DNA of 32,038 nt from Nemertoderma westbladi (GCA_032718475.1 JAUCBJ010006873.1:1-32038); one strand, 5' to 3'; positions 20,278 through 29,760 are shown, numbered from the stretch's first letter. Notes: a model not told the origin generated them from the sequence alone. Numbers and translations: made by a program.

Positions 20278-22863
20278 ATGAGCGAGTCGGGTGAAGTGAC
20301 ACCCACGCGGACCCCGGACGACGACGATCTAACGATCCGCGAGGCCGCGACCAGGCGATATACGCCCACGACACCGGAGCCATCCGTACCGGGCGAACCG
20401 GGGATTCGAGTAGAGGGGGACCGCCTGGAACCAGAGATCGAGCCGGAGGATAGAGAGATCGGGCTCGAGGAAGAGAGAGACGAGTCGACACACAGCGGGG
20501 ATGTCGATACCGACGTCGCGGGCCAGCCACAGGCCGAGGGCGACGAACGGCCCACCGAGACGGCGACGGTGGGGCCGACGGTACGACGCCGGACCCGGAG
20601 AGACGACGGGGATGTCGACACCGATGTCGCCGGCCAACCGCAGGCCGAGGGCGACGCACGGCCCACCGGAACGGCGACGGTGGGGCCGCCGGTACGACGT
20701 CGAACCCGGAGAGACGGACGAGGGGTCGGCGACGAGGACGTCGGGGTTTCCGAGCGACTTCGACGGGCCTACAACGCGACCCGGAGACTGATAAAGGAGG
20801 CCAGAGAAGGGAAGAGGATAGACGAGGTAAAACTGAACCTAGGACTAGGTGAGTCGAATAGACATTTATATTATCTAGTGCGCTTCGGGCAGAGAGGATT
20901 GGCCGAGGAGAGAGCGACTTGGGTCGCCGAGGAACTGTATGACTCATGGCGGTATGGGAGTATAGAACCTAGGGTAGTGTACTTAGGGCCATACTTAATC
21001 GATGCCCGGGGTATAAAGACAGTAGGTTGGAACAGACCAGAGGAGGGCGAACCCGAGGTTGACCCCGCGGGTTCGGTCTCGTCGGTCGGAGGGAGTTCCG
21101 GAAAGGGGGGGAGAGCCAGCGGGTCGGGAAGGCGGAGGGAATCCGTCGCAACCGATAAGTCTGTTACATCCTCCGAAAAAGAAAGACGGGTGAGAGAGAT
21201 AGAGGCTAGACACCGTTTCAATGTAGTGGTAGAGGCGAATAGAGAACTAGGTAGACGGCTAGAGGAGGGGAGAGTGATGCTAGAGAGGGAAACGGTGTCG
21301 ATTAAAGAGTTGAGGGAGAGGGGCGAAAGGGCCGCGAGGAACCTTAGGGAGTGTGAGGAGATAGAGTTGAGGGAAGAGAGGGAACGCGAGAGAGAACGCG
21401 AGGCAGAACGCGAGAAACGCGAAGCAGAACGCGAGAAACGCGAGGCGGAACGCGAGAGAGAACGCGAGGAACGCGAGGCGAGAGAGAGAAGGGAACGAAG
21501 GGAACGCGAGGAGAAACGCGAGGCGGAACGCGAGAAACGAGAGGCGAGAGAGGAAAGTGAACGCGAGAAACGTGAGGCGAGAGAGGAAAGTGAACGCAAA
21601 GAGCGTAAGGCGAGAAGAAGAGAGGGGATTAGGAGAGAGCTGGAATTGATCGAGCAGGAAAAACGAGAGTCAAAGGAGAAAGTAACAAGAGTGGAGAGTG
21701 GCCAAATAGAGTTAGAGAAACAGCGAGACAAATTCGTAGAGTATACGGCTGTACACGCGCGCGAGGTGGAACGGGCGCGGGCAGGAGTGTCTGAGAGAGG
21801 GGCAGGCTCGAACATTTCAGAGGAGCCGGGGGCCGTGGATACGTTTATTAATACTCCACTGACAGGGACCACACTACGGACACGAAACTGGTGTGATCGT
21901 ACGAGCGGGGGGGGTAATAACACTAATACAGTAGATAACGCTAATATTAATAATACTGTATTGGACGACTCTAACCAAATTTTTATTGCAGGAAATACGT
22001 TACCTAATAGTAATAATATTATTTTAAATCAGAACGATTCTAATATTGACGTACAGAGTAATTCTAGTGATGTAGTTATACAGAATAGTCCAAATAATTT
22101 AAGTAATAATCCGAATTCGATTTCACAAAATGATCCAAATAATTTAAATAATAACCCGAATTCGATTTTACAAAATAATCCGAATACTGTTATAACGCAA
22201 CATATTGTTTCTAGCTTTGGTGCGCAGGATAATCACAGTGGTATTATTAATGTAGACGTGTCCAACGCACATAGCCCGGCGGGTGAGGGCCTGGTAGGCC
22301 ACGTAGTAAGTAGGCCGGAGACGGCGGGGTTGAGTCAACCCGGGGTGAGCCTGGTAGGCCACGCAGTGGGTAGACCGGAGACGGCGGGGTTGAGCCAACC
22401 CGAGGTGGGCCTGGTAGGCCACGTAGTCAGTAGGGTGGAAGTAGCGGGGTTGGGCCAACCCGAGGTAGGCCTGGTAGGCCTCGTAGTTAGTAGGCCGGAA
22501 TCGGCGGGGTTGAGACAACCCGAAGTAGGCCTGGTAGGCCAGGTAGTAGTGGAGAGAGGGGCGGGGGTAAGCGGACCCAGCCCCAATGTAAATGTTGTGT
22601 CGACGGGAGAAAAGTGTAGAGACGAGGTAGGAAATAGTGAAGTTAGATGTGGCGAGTGGGGGGGGGCTCCGAGCGCCCCACCACGTGAGATTAGCGGCGA
22701 GAAGGGGGGGGCGGAGAGCGCCCCACAAGAAGGGTACAGGAGTGTAGTAAGAGGTACCGAAGTTAGAAGTGGCGGGTGGGGGGGGGCTACGAGCACCCCA
22801 CCGCGAGAAGTTAGTGACGAGAGGGGGGGGGGCGGAGAGTGTCCCACAGGCGTCGGCGGATAA
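20278..22863 (+). CDS. ORF1 of the BEL/Pao element: long repeat-rich N-terminal Gag extension
   Basis: An 861-codon frame with ATG at 20278 in good context (aaaagATGa), 68 bp after the LTR. No known domain is recognised. Layout: an acidic N terminus; a 37-residue tandem duplication (about 74..147) with GDVDTDVAGQPQAEGD and RRRTRRD; and a possible folded block (about 155..245) rich in aromatics. Next is a very long Arg/Glu/Lys-rich segment (about 300..515) of EREKREAERE type, likely a single helix or coiled coil. An Asn-rich, AT-rich stretch follows (about 545..660). Five 20-residue repeats with GLVGHVVSRPE (60-bp period, 22288..22588) come next, then two copies of a WGGA..PPRE module. The C terminus overlaps ORF2, which reads in another frame. 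The coiled coil suggests self-assembly, but that is inference. Confidence 0.9.
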   Translation: MSESGEVTPTRTPDDDDLTIREAATRRYTPTTPEPSVPGEPGIRVEGDRLEPEIEPEDREIGLEEERDESTHSGDVDTDVAGQPQAEGDERPTETATVGPTVRRRTRRDDGDVDTDVAGQPQAEGDARPTGTATVGPPVRRRTRRDGRGVGDEDVGVSERLRRAYNATRRLIKEAREGKRIDEVKLNLGLGESNRHLYYLVRFGQRGLAEERATWVAEELYDSWRYGSIEPRVVYLGPYLIDARGIKTVGWNRPEEGEPEVDPAGSVSSVGGSSGKGGRASGSGRRRESVATDKSVTSSEKERRVREIEARHRFNVVVEANRELGRRLEEGRVMLERETVSIKELRERGERAARNLRECEEIELREEREREREREAEREKREAEREKREAEREREREEREARERRERREREEKREAEREKREAREESEREKREAREESERKERKARRREGIRRELELIEQEKRESKEKVTRVESGQIELEKQRDKFVEYTAVHAREVERARAGVSERGAGSNISEEPGAVDTFINTPLTGTTLRTRNWCDRTSGGGNNTNTVDNANINNTVLDDSNQIFIAGNTLPNSNNIILNQNDSNIDVQSNSSDVVIQNSPNNLSNNPNSISQNDPNNLNNNPNSILQNNPNTVITQHIVSSFGAQDNHSGIINVDVSNAHSPAGEGLVGHVVSRPETAGLSQPGVSLVGHAVGRPETAGLSQPEVGLVGHVVSRVEVAGLGQPEVGLVGLVVSRPESAGLRQPEVGLVGQVVVERGAGVSGPSPNVNVVSTGEKCRDEVGNSEVRCGEWGGAPSAPPREISGEKGGAESAPQEGYRSVVRGTEVRSGGWGGATSTPPREVSDERGGGGECPTGVGG

Positions 22864-25800
22864 TGCGCGGGCCGAAGTAGGTAAACCGCAACACACGGCG
22901 ACGGAAAGTAATAGGGGGACCGCGAGTGTCCCCAGCGGCGGGCGATCGAGCAGAGAGATGCAGGTTGACGCCGCGAGAGGGCGGACGGAGTGTCAAGCCC
23001 GATCAGAAGAGAGAAGAAGAACAGCGGAGTTTAACCGGGAGGTCAACGAGAGATCTCACGAGCGGGAATACTGCACTGAGGGAAGAAGAGGAGAAGATGA
23101 TAGGAGAAGCATCGCCGCGAACGATAGAAGAGTGAGGACGGATAGTGAGCCGTCGGTGATTGAGATGGAAGAAGAGAGTCGGTGGGGTCGAACTACGGGA
23201 GATTGCCGTCGTCCCGGAGAGACGCGACCCGACGAGGCGCACTACGCGCCGAGAGAGAGGTACGTGACGTACCGACGCGAAGAAGAGAGCAGCAGAGGGG
23301 GTCGAAGGGAAACTTTCCGTCGGGATGTACCTACCGATCGAGAATACGGTAGCCGCGGGGAGGACTATTCGAGAAGAATAAACTTCGATTCCGAGCACAT
23401 ACAGACTGTAGGACATACTGCAGGCCTTACTGCACATACCGTAGGCCATGCTGACAGGAGCACCGTAGGCGATAGGATAGCGCGGACAACGGGATTAGAC
23501 CCGGAAGTCGCGGAATACATTCCGGTAGGTAGGCCAGAAGCTGATAGGCCTATACCGGTACCAGTGCAGCAGTATGACTACAGCACCAAAGGTTATAACA
23601 TATACCCAGGGGAGGGGGGAATTATTGCGGATAAATGCATGGGCCCCAATATATTAACATCAACCCCAGTACCAAACATATTGGTGGGGGGGGGACAGGG
23701 TGACATTCCCCCATCGCAATATCAACAATATACCCCGATAGAAGCGAGAACGAATCCCTTGGACGAAAACAAATCGTGTGACACAGAAATATGGAGGGGG
23801 CCGCTACCCCCAATGATATACCCAAGTCAGAGGAGAGCAGAGAATAGAACGGGTGGACCGCACCAAGCAAGGGAAACCATGCAACACCCATCGAACCCAT
23901 TAGAGGCGCAAGCAGTGGGGATGGCCACGTTAATCGATGCGTTAAAAACAAGGATCGAGTTACCACCCGTGGAACCATTCAAATTCGATGGGAGTAGGCC
24001 GGAAGAATATCTTCAGTTTCGGCGCATGTATAGCAACGAGATACTAACAAAAAATTTGACGCAGGCGGAGTGCCTAAAGTATCTGCAAGTATACACGGGA
24101 GGCCCAGCATACGATATCGTGAGGCAATACCAGGGTATAGAAGGGGGCTTCACGACAGCATGGCGGGCACTGGACAGGGAATACGGGCACCCAGCCAAGA
24201 TCATCAGGCAAACCCTGAGAGGCATAACAACGGGTGGCCTACAGGATAATCCCGTTAGCATTAAGACGTTTGCTAACAAAGTTGAAAAGGCGCTGATCGT
24301 GTTAAAGACGTTGGACGCACCATACGAACTCAACGCGTCTAACAACATCACCACGATAGCGCAGGCACTGCCGATCTGGTTACGAAGGAAGTGGAGGAAA
24401 ATCGCTTTCTCCACACGGGAAGAGAAGGGTGTGGAACCGGGCCTAGAAGAGATGTCGAGCTTCTTGAACTATGAAGCCGAATTAATAACAGACCCAGTCT
24501 ATAGCGAGGATAGTTTGGGGACAAGCCATAAACCCGAACACGATCCTGCAGATCCATTCTCGAGAGTAGGACAATCACTACCACATGCGGCCACACAGGG
24601 GACTGCTAGTCCACAGTTAGCTGGTAGCAGGGCCACACCGTGGCGGGGACAGATTGAAAATAACACCATAAATAAACATAATCCCAATGTACCCAGTAGG
24701 CCGAATACAGACAACCAAAACACTAAATCGGTACATATAAACCTAGACGCGATACGTGAGGGACTATACAGGGAACGCTATAATCCAGGATTCGAATGTC
24801 AATTACATCGGGACGGAACACATAAGACCAGGAGTTGTAAGCACTGGCAAGCGTTGCCCAAACAAGATCGTATAGCCTACACAGACGCAAACGGACTATG
24901 TCATCGATGTGTGGTAGAAGGACACAGGTCCGGAGAATGTAGAGAAACAGCAGTCAGAGAGTCCGAGACTGGAGGCCAGGCAATGGCCACAAGCACGACA
25001 GAAGAGGAGAAGAAGAGAAAAGTACTACTCGGGGTAGTACCAGTAAAGATATCAGGAGAGGGCGGTCGATCAGTAACGACATTAATGCTGGTCGACAGCG
25101 GAGCAGCCTTCACGCTGGTGGAGAACTGGGTGGCCGAAGAGATAGGGCTAAAGACAAGGCCGAATAGAATGGCGGTGACTACCGTCTCGAGTAAAGATGA
25201 GGTCCTGGAGACGAGGGCGGGGCGGTGCAGGATAGCAGCGATTGCACCGGGATGCGACTATGGGGCGACGATCGACCCCATCCACATCATCGAATCGATA
25301 AACATCAACGCCAGGCGACCAACCAACATTGAGGTCGAGCAGTATAGATTCCTGGACGGTATCGATTTCTCAATACCAAAGGTGGACGTTAGGAAGGTGT
25401 CCATTATAGTAGGGATGGACTGCCCGACGGCCCACGAGAGAACGAAGACGGTCTTCGGCGAAGACAGGCAGCGGGACCCGACGGCGATCCTCACGCCGTT
25501 CGGATGGACGCTTAGCGGCCCAGTTAAAACTAAGATCCCATGCAGTGTGACAGAGACATCAGGGTGCATGTTACCAGGCACCGCAGGCGCAGAGGATGAA
25601 GAGGAGAAACAGGAGATAGTAGATCCAGATAGGGAGGTGACAGTAAGAAAGTGGGCAGAGGAGAGTAGGTTTCCCAGCAAGCATCGGTATGGAGATGGAG
25701 CGGAGCGGATGGCGAGGTGTCCGGAGGACAACACTCCGGGGGAGTGTCCAGAGGAGTGTCCGGAAGAGACGCAGGTCCGGTTTGGAGGCATACCGACAAG

Positions 25801-26101
25801 GGGGAAGTCGAGAAGGAAGGCAGGATGGAAAGGGATAGGACTATTATTCTACCTTCTGTTTTGCCTGTTCTTTCACTTTCTATTCATTCTGCCGGCGGGA
25901 GACAACAAGGAGGGAGGTGGCATTTTGACGCCAGAGGGCGAGATAGTTAAGAAGGGGGCGGAGAGACCCGATTTCAGAGTGGCAGAAGAGGGAGAACCAA
26001 TTCCTGGTGAGATGGAATTGGCGAAGAGAGTGCGGCGAATTCTACAGGACCTACAAGATCAGCAGTGGGAGAGTGCCTGTTGGAAGAATCGCCCTAGTTA
26101 A
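22751..26101 (+). CDS. ORF2 of the BEL/Pao element: Gag core, zinc knuckles, aspartic protease and membrane tail
   Basis: Open from 22751, with no ATG before 22958. It overlaps ORF1 by 113 bp in the +1 frame, so it is probably expressed as an extension of ORF1. Residues are counted from 22769. After a charged region comes a BEL/Pao Gag block (about 390..590) with VEPFKFDGSRPEEYLQF and YLQVYTGGPAYDIV. Two zinc knuckles follow: C677/H680/H685/C690 (CHHC, unusual) and C711/C714/H719/C724 (CCHC). An aspartic protease has catalytic D776 in LVDSGAAFTLV, with VGMDCP and LTPFGWTLSGP downstream, as in BEL/Pao. Where RT should begin there is instead an acidic Cys-containing tail with one hydrophobic segment (about 1022..1045, LLFYLLFCLFFHFLFIL), then a charged end. 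No polymerase or integrase is present. Confidence 0.9.
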   Translation, partial: EVPKLEVAGGGGLRAPHREKLVTRGGGAESVPQASADNARAEVGKPQHTATESNRGTASVPSGGRSSREMQVDAARGRTECQARSEERRRTAEFNREVNERSHEREYCTEGRRGEDDRRSIAANDRRVRTDSEPSVIEMEEESRWGRTTGDCRRPGETRPDEAHYAPRERYVTYRREEESSRGGRRETFRRDVPTDREYGSRGEDYSRRINFDSEHIQTVGHTAGLTAHTVGHADRSTVGDRIARTTGLDPEVAEYIPVGRPEADRPIPVPVQQYDYSTKGYNIYPGEGGIIADKCMGPNILTSTPVPNILVGGGQGDIPPSQYQQYTPIEARTNPLDENKSCDTEIWRGPLPPMIYPSQRRAENRTGGPHQARETMQHPSNPLEAQAVGMATLIDALKTRIELPPVEPFKFDGSRPEEYLQFRRMYSNEILTKNLTQAECLKYLQVYTGGPAYDIVRQYQGIEGGFTTAWRALDREYGHPAKIIRQTLRGITTGGLQDNPVSIKTFANKVEKALIVLKTLDAPYELNASNNITTIAQALPIWLRRKWRKIAFSTREEKGVEPGLEEMSSFLNYEAELITDPVYSEDSLGTSHKPEHDPADPFSRVGQSLPHAATQGTASPQLAGSRATPWRGQIENNTINKHNPNVPSRPNTDNQNTKSVHINLDAIREGLYRERYNPGFECQLHRDGTHKTRSCKHWQALPKQDRIAYTDANGLCHRCVVEGHRSGECRETAVRESETGGQAMATSTTEEEKKRKVLLGVVPVKISGEGGRSVTTLMLVDSGAAFTLVENWVAEEIGLKTRPNRMAVTTVSSKDEVLETRAGRCRIAAIAPGCDYGATIDPIHIIESININARRPTNIEVEQYRFLDGIDFSIPKVDVRKVSIIVGMDCPTAHERTKTVFGEDRQRDPTAILTPFGWTLSGPVKTKIPCSVTETSGCMLPGTAGAEDEEEKQEIVDPDREVTVRKWAEESRFPSKHRYGDGAERMARCPEDNTPGECPEECPEETQVRFGGIPTRGKSRRKAGWKGIGLLFYLLFCLFFHFLFILPAGDNKEGGGILTPEGEIVKKGAERPDFRVAEEGEPIPGEMELAKRVRRILQDLQDQQWESACWKNRPS

Positions 26102-26320
26102 GAGGTTTAGTCGTCCAATATTTTGGACTGAGGGGGGTGGGAATGAGGGCGAGACGCCCTTCCCACAAGAAATTAATTATTTAATTAAAAATAAATAATA
26201 ATAAATAATTAAATAATTAAAAATAATAGTTAGTAGAAGTAAGAAGTAGTTCGAAGATAGGAGAGTAGAGTTAGAAGGCGGCGGGGTAAGGGAGTGTGGC
26301 ATATTGTCATGCCACGAGTA
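26102..26320 (+). other. 3' non-coding region of the element, AT-rich segment and small hairpin
   Basis: Follows the ORF2 stop. A taa/aat-rich stretch (26168..26230) is followed by a 7-bp stem gtggcat/atgccac (26296..26302 and 26309..26315) with a six-base loop. No coding potential. Confidence 0.6.
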
Positions 26321-26327
26321 GTAGTAG

Positions 26328-26660
26328 GGGGGTCGTGGGCACCGGAAGCGCCACGTAGAAAGTAGCAGTGGTAGAGTGGTTGTGGGCACCGGAAGCGCCA
26401 CGTAGAAAGTAGTAGCAGAGATTGGTTGTGGGCACCACGAGCGCCACGTAGATAGAGGGTTTTAGTTAGAGTTAGTAGTAGAGTGGTTGTGGGCACCGTT
26501 AGCGCCACGTAGATGGAGGTAGAGTTAGTAAGAGGGTACGTAGTACCGGTTGTGGTTGTGGGCACCGTTAGCGCCACGTAGATGGAGATAGAGTTAGTAA
26601 GAGGGTACGTAGTACCGGTTGTGGTTGTGGGCACCGTTAGCGCCACGTAGATAGAGATAG
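26328..26660 (+). repeat. Six-copy repeat with 'gtgggcacc..agcgccacgtaga' core
   Basis: The core begins at about 26335, 26382, 26428, 26489, 26558 and 26627. The last three copies lie exactly 69 bp apart and are nearly identical; the first three have 46-61-bp spacing and variant centres (ggaagc, acgagc, gttagc). Each core is partly self-complementary (ggc/gcc), so each may fold as a small stem. The position in the 3' non-coding part of an LTR element fits a cis-acting RNA signal, but that is inference. Confidence 0.9.
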
Positions 26661-27196
26661 AGTTAGTTGGAGGATTTTAGTCAGAGTTAGAAAAGAGTTA
26701 GTAGACTTAGCAGAAGGTTAGAGAGTTCTAGTTAGAGTTAGTAGAAAGTTAGAGGCTTTTAGTTAGAGCTAAAAGTAGTAAGAGTTAGCAGAGAGTAGAG
26801 TTAGTAGTTAGTAGAGTTAGATAGTTAGGGTTAGTAAGTTAGATAAGGTAGATAGTATGATAGCACAGGGGTAGCATTAGAGGTCAGGGCCTTAGAGAGT
26901 GGCAGAGATTAGAGAGGAAATAGTGAGAAGAGCTGTTGGCGAGAAGTTAAGAGTGCGATTCAGGCGTGGGGAGAGAGCGAGTTGAGTTAGAGAGCGAAGT
27001 TAGAATGGTGAGAGTGTTGGGGAAACAAAAATTGTGTGAGAGAAGCGCACGATCGGCCCGACACGAGACGCCGGAGGGTAGTGACATCATACCCATAGGG
27101 AGCGGCCTGGAAAGCCGACTCCAAAAGAAAAGATTTCCACCCCACACCCGATGCTAGATCGGGATCCAGCGGGATTGTAACGCACTTTATGGTTTG
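26661..27196 (+). other. Purine-rich gttag-repeat region of the element
   Basis: Degenerate repeats of 'agttag', 'gttagtag' and 'agagttag' run to about 26880, followed by purine-rich unique DNA. No long ORF with a recognisable domain. This is where an autonomous BEL/Pao element would have its integrase end, but no trace of it is visible. Confidence 0.6.
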
Positions 27197-27232
27197 ATGC
27201 TATCTTCACCAGGAAGATAGCATGGGGGGGAG
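27197..27232 (+). promoter_or_regulatory. 11-bp hairpin and polypurine tract next to the 3' LTR
   Basis: atgctatcttc (27197..27207) pairs perfectly with gaagatagcat (27213..27223) around the loop accag. It is followed directly by the purine run gggggggag (27224..27232), which abuts the LTR start at 27233. A purine tract here is the expected primer for plus-strand DNA synthesis. The perfect stem beside it is striking and could also affect 3' RNA structure. Confidence 0.85.
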
Positions 27233-27770
27233 TGTTAGCGAATCAATCCCGCCAATACTCCACAAAGTTAAGCCAATAAGCAATATTGGGGGACACGAGA
27301 TTAGGTCCCAAACCAACTCGTGTCTCCCCAACAGAATGGGAAGGAGAAGCACACAATAAGGGTCAGGGGTTAGTATCCTGACAAGGGAGAGAATAGCTGG
27401 GGTGAACGGGAACACCTCAAAGGGCGCCAACAAGGGTAGCAACCAATCAGAGGGGGGCTGGCACCGATTGAGTAGCAATAAGGCCACCGTGCGATATAAC
27501 CAGTAAGCAGTAATCATATTACCTCAGTTATCTCAGTGTTACTGGTGGTACAGTAAGTTACAATTAGGGAAGTACCGGGATTTTAGTTACCGTCATCCCG
27601 TCAACCTGTGAACGTCAGTGTATAACATCAATCTATATCTATATCTATATCACGTCTCAAGATCACAATATAACGAACAACAGTAACCTCAACTTACACT
27701 CTTTCACACGGCGGGGACGCGTGAACTAAAACAGGATAAATCGGGTTCATCTCCGGATGATCCCGTCACA
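27233..27770 (+). repeat. 3' LTR of the BEL/Pao element
   Basis: 538 bp with the same sequence as 19672..20209 when read at an offset of 7561; I found no mismatch by eye. It should supply polyadenylation of the element RNA. Confidence 0.95.
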
Positions 27771-28012
27771 TTGTCCGTGGGGCAATAATCTGGGTGCTAA
27801 TAGTCCGGGAGGAATTGTCCGGGGGGCAATTGTCCTCGGGGGAAATTGTCCGTGGGCACTAGAACGGGGCGAAATTGTCCTCGGGGGGCAATTGTCTGGG
27901 GGGCACTTGTCCTCGAGGGGCAATTGCCCGGGGGCAATTGTCCTCGGATTAATTGTCCGCGGGGCAATAAGTCCGTGAAGGAATTGTCCTCGTGGGGCAG
28001 TTGTCCAGTCAC
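27771..28012. repeat. GC-rich minisatellite of ggggcaattgtcctc type
   Basis: About 11 diverged units of 19-24 bp built on 'ggggcaattgtcc', with a palindromic caattg at the centre. The BEL/Pao element lies at its left edge: the target duplication ttgtc is part of the repeat unit, and a similar 'ggggggtaattgtc' lies left of the element. Confidence 0.9.
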
Positions 28013-29660
28013 GCGTAAATTGACAAGTTATATTTAACTAGCACAATTAAAATATTGGACTCTTAAAATTTCCTTTTGTCCAAGTGTAGTTAATATAATA
28101 TGTTTCTTGTTCTAAGATAAGGTAGGTTCTGTTTCATGAATTTGGAATTATCTCTACACAAGTAGGAATCACTAATTCTCTGACGTATTCAAAATGGGCG
28201 CGACTTTTCTATAAGTACCCAAATAAATGTCAGGAAATTGCGTCAATAGGATTTGATAAATGGTTTATTAAGTAGAATGTGCGTAATATTTTGTTAAAAC
28301 CATAAATAATGAAGTATTCATTAGGGCCTATAGATGCTGAATGGTTGGCCGTCATATTATATTTCCAGTAAGTTTGTGGTGAATGTTTCGTAAAGGTTAA
28401 TATTACCGAGATAGTAAGCCTTATGCTAATCCACTAGCTAACCTACTTAAAATGTTTAGATGCATTAGATTCACCTGTTATTAATAGCCATAAGAGTCAC
28501 TTCACCCCCATCATGGCTTCTCGTTTACCTCTATAGCTACTAGTTCAGGGCAATCCATTTAGTTTAGCGAAGATAATTTATTAGCTTGAAGGTAAAAGGC
28601 ATCAACTAGTATTAATGTTGATGGCCGAACCAGCTGGGGACATAAAATCTGGTTAAACAAAACCAATATATCGTATGACAATGTTCTTCGTTGTGGTATA
28701 ATAATCTCATAGTTTTATAAATAATTAATGTAATTTACTGCGCGTAAACTAGAAAATGTCAGGCAAATGCAATAAATTGAATGTTTGTTGATCAAGGTAA
28801 TTTGCAGCGTTTTCAGCTTAGCCTTAATTAATTACAAATAAACTTTTTCCAAACCCACCGTTGTTTTTACGAGATATGATATTATGTGGAAACATTAATG
28901 GGACTTGTACGTAAATGTTCCACAAAAGATGGTGTAGGGCCCGAGTACTATTTCATTGTGTAAAGTAATCGTTCATTGCGGTCGAGTTTGGGCGTCACAG
29001 TGTTTGCAGTATTGGAATATATTTTTTGCATATATCGTATCTCCCAATATTCATTAGAGATTTTCGTTGGCGAAATATTGTTAAATTAAATTGTATGCGA
29101 TTAATCAATATTTGATTGAAAATCAAATTTCTTGGGTTAATCGTATATTTCGATGAATTCCGGATGAAATGTAGAAGTTCTAGGTGTGATAACACCAGTA
29201 CTAAGCTATAACAATAACAGATAGCAGATCATAACAATATGATATTGATTAACAATAATGGGTAGCGCTCAACCTTACAATTACGAGTTTAATTAGGATG
29301 GCACGGAGGTTTAGGTGTACATTCTACCTACAACAATTAATAATGTAATATAATACAATATTGTGGAGAAGGCAGTGGAGAAGCTTTCGTTTGTTATTTA
29401 GCGAACTGTTCCATTTCATATAAATTATTAATTTTTTGCTTACAGAGGCTGATGAACACCTTCTCCAGCCGGCTAGAACATGGTAAACGGCCATATTGAA
29501 TGCTCGATTCGACATTCTGCCGGGAATTAATACCAAAATTGTTATCATGTCGTACAACACCAATAATGATTAATAAATATATTACCAAAAGGGATATTGT
29601 GAACTTATTTAAAATGTGACTTTACTTAATTCTTGAGGTAAAATAAAATTGCGCAATGTG
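28013..29660. other. Receptor intron, nothing recognised
   Basis: AT-rich intronic DNA without credible ORF, RNA gene or repeat. Minus ORFs of 60-80 codons here have no recognisable motif. Confidence 0.5.
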
Positions 29661-29760
29661 CCACCCCCCCCCCCCCCCCCCCCAGAACTATACTCCCCAA
29701 AGGCAACTGGTGCTCATTTACCTACTATTTAATGAACAAGGCATGACACCTATTCGTGTG
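29661..29760 (-). mobile_element. SINE tail fragment next to a C tract
   Basis: After a run of about 19 Cs (29665..29683), 'gaactatactccccaaagg' and 'ctcatttacctactattta' match the body of the SINE at 18803..19064 in the same orientation. The tRNA-like head is missing, so it is truncated. Confidence 0.7.

Larger units (their letters stand above)
19672..27770 (+). mobile_element. Non-autonomous BEL/Pao-type LTR retrotransposon, 8.1 kb
   Basis: Two LTRs of 538 bp (19672..20209 and 27233..27770) begin TGTTAG, end CACA, and show no difference by eye. A 5-bp duplication ttgtc flanks the element (19667..19671 and 27771..27775). Perfect LTRs and duplication mean a recent insertion. The internal 7.0 kb carries two long open frames with BEL/Pao-style Gag, zinc knuckles and protease. 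No RT, RNase H or integrase is present in any frame. About 1.1 kb of repeat-rich non-coding sequence, a hairpin and a polypurine tract precede the 3' LTR. The element must have moved with enzymes from an autonomous relative. It is GC-rich compared with the AT-rich intron. Confidence 0.95.

Noticed and set aside
20186-22896. Long minus-strand ORFs opposite ORF1
   Set aside because: They are shadows of GC-rich, repeat-coding ORF1: compositionally biased Pro/Arg/Ser translations without domains.
25832-25900. Envelope gene of a retrovirus
   Set aside because: One hydrophobic segment is not enough. No signal peptide, surface subunit, cleavage site or fusion peptide is seen.
26177-26646. Minus-strand ORFs with repeated ALTVPTTT
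   Set aside because: They are translations of the six-copy non-coding repeat.
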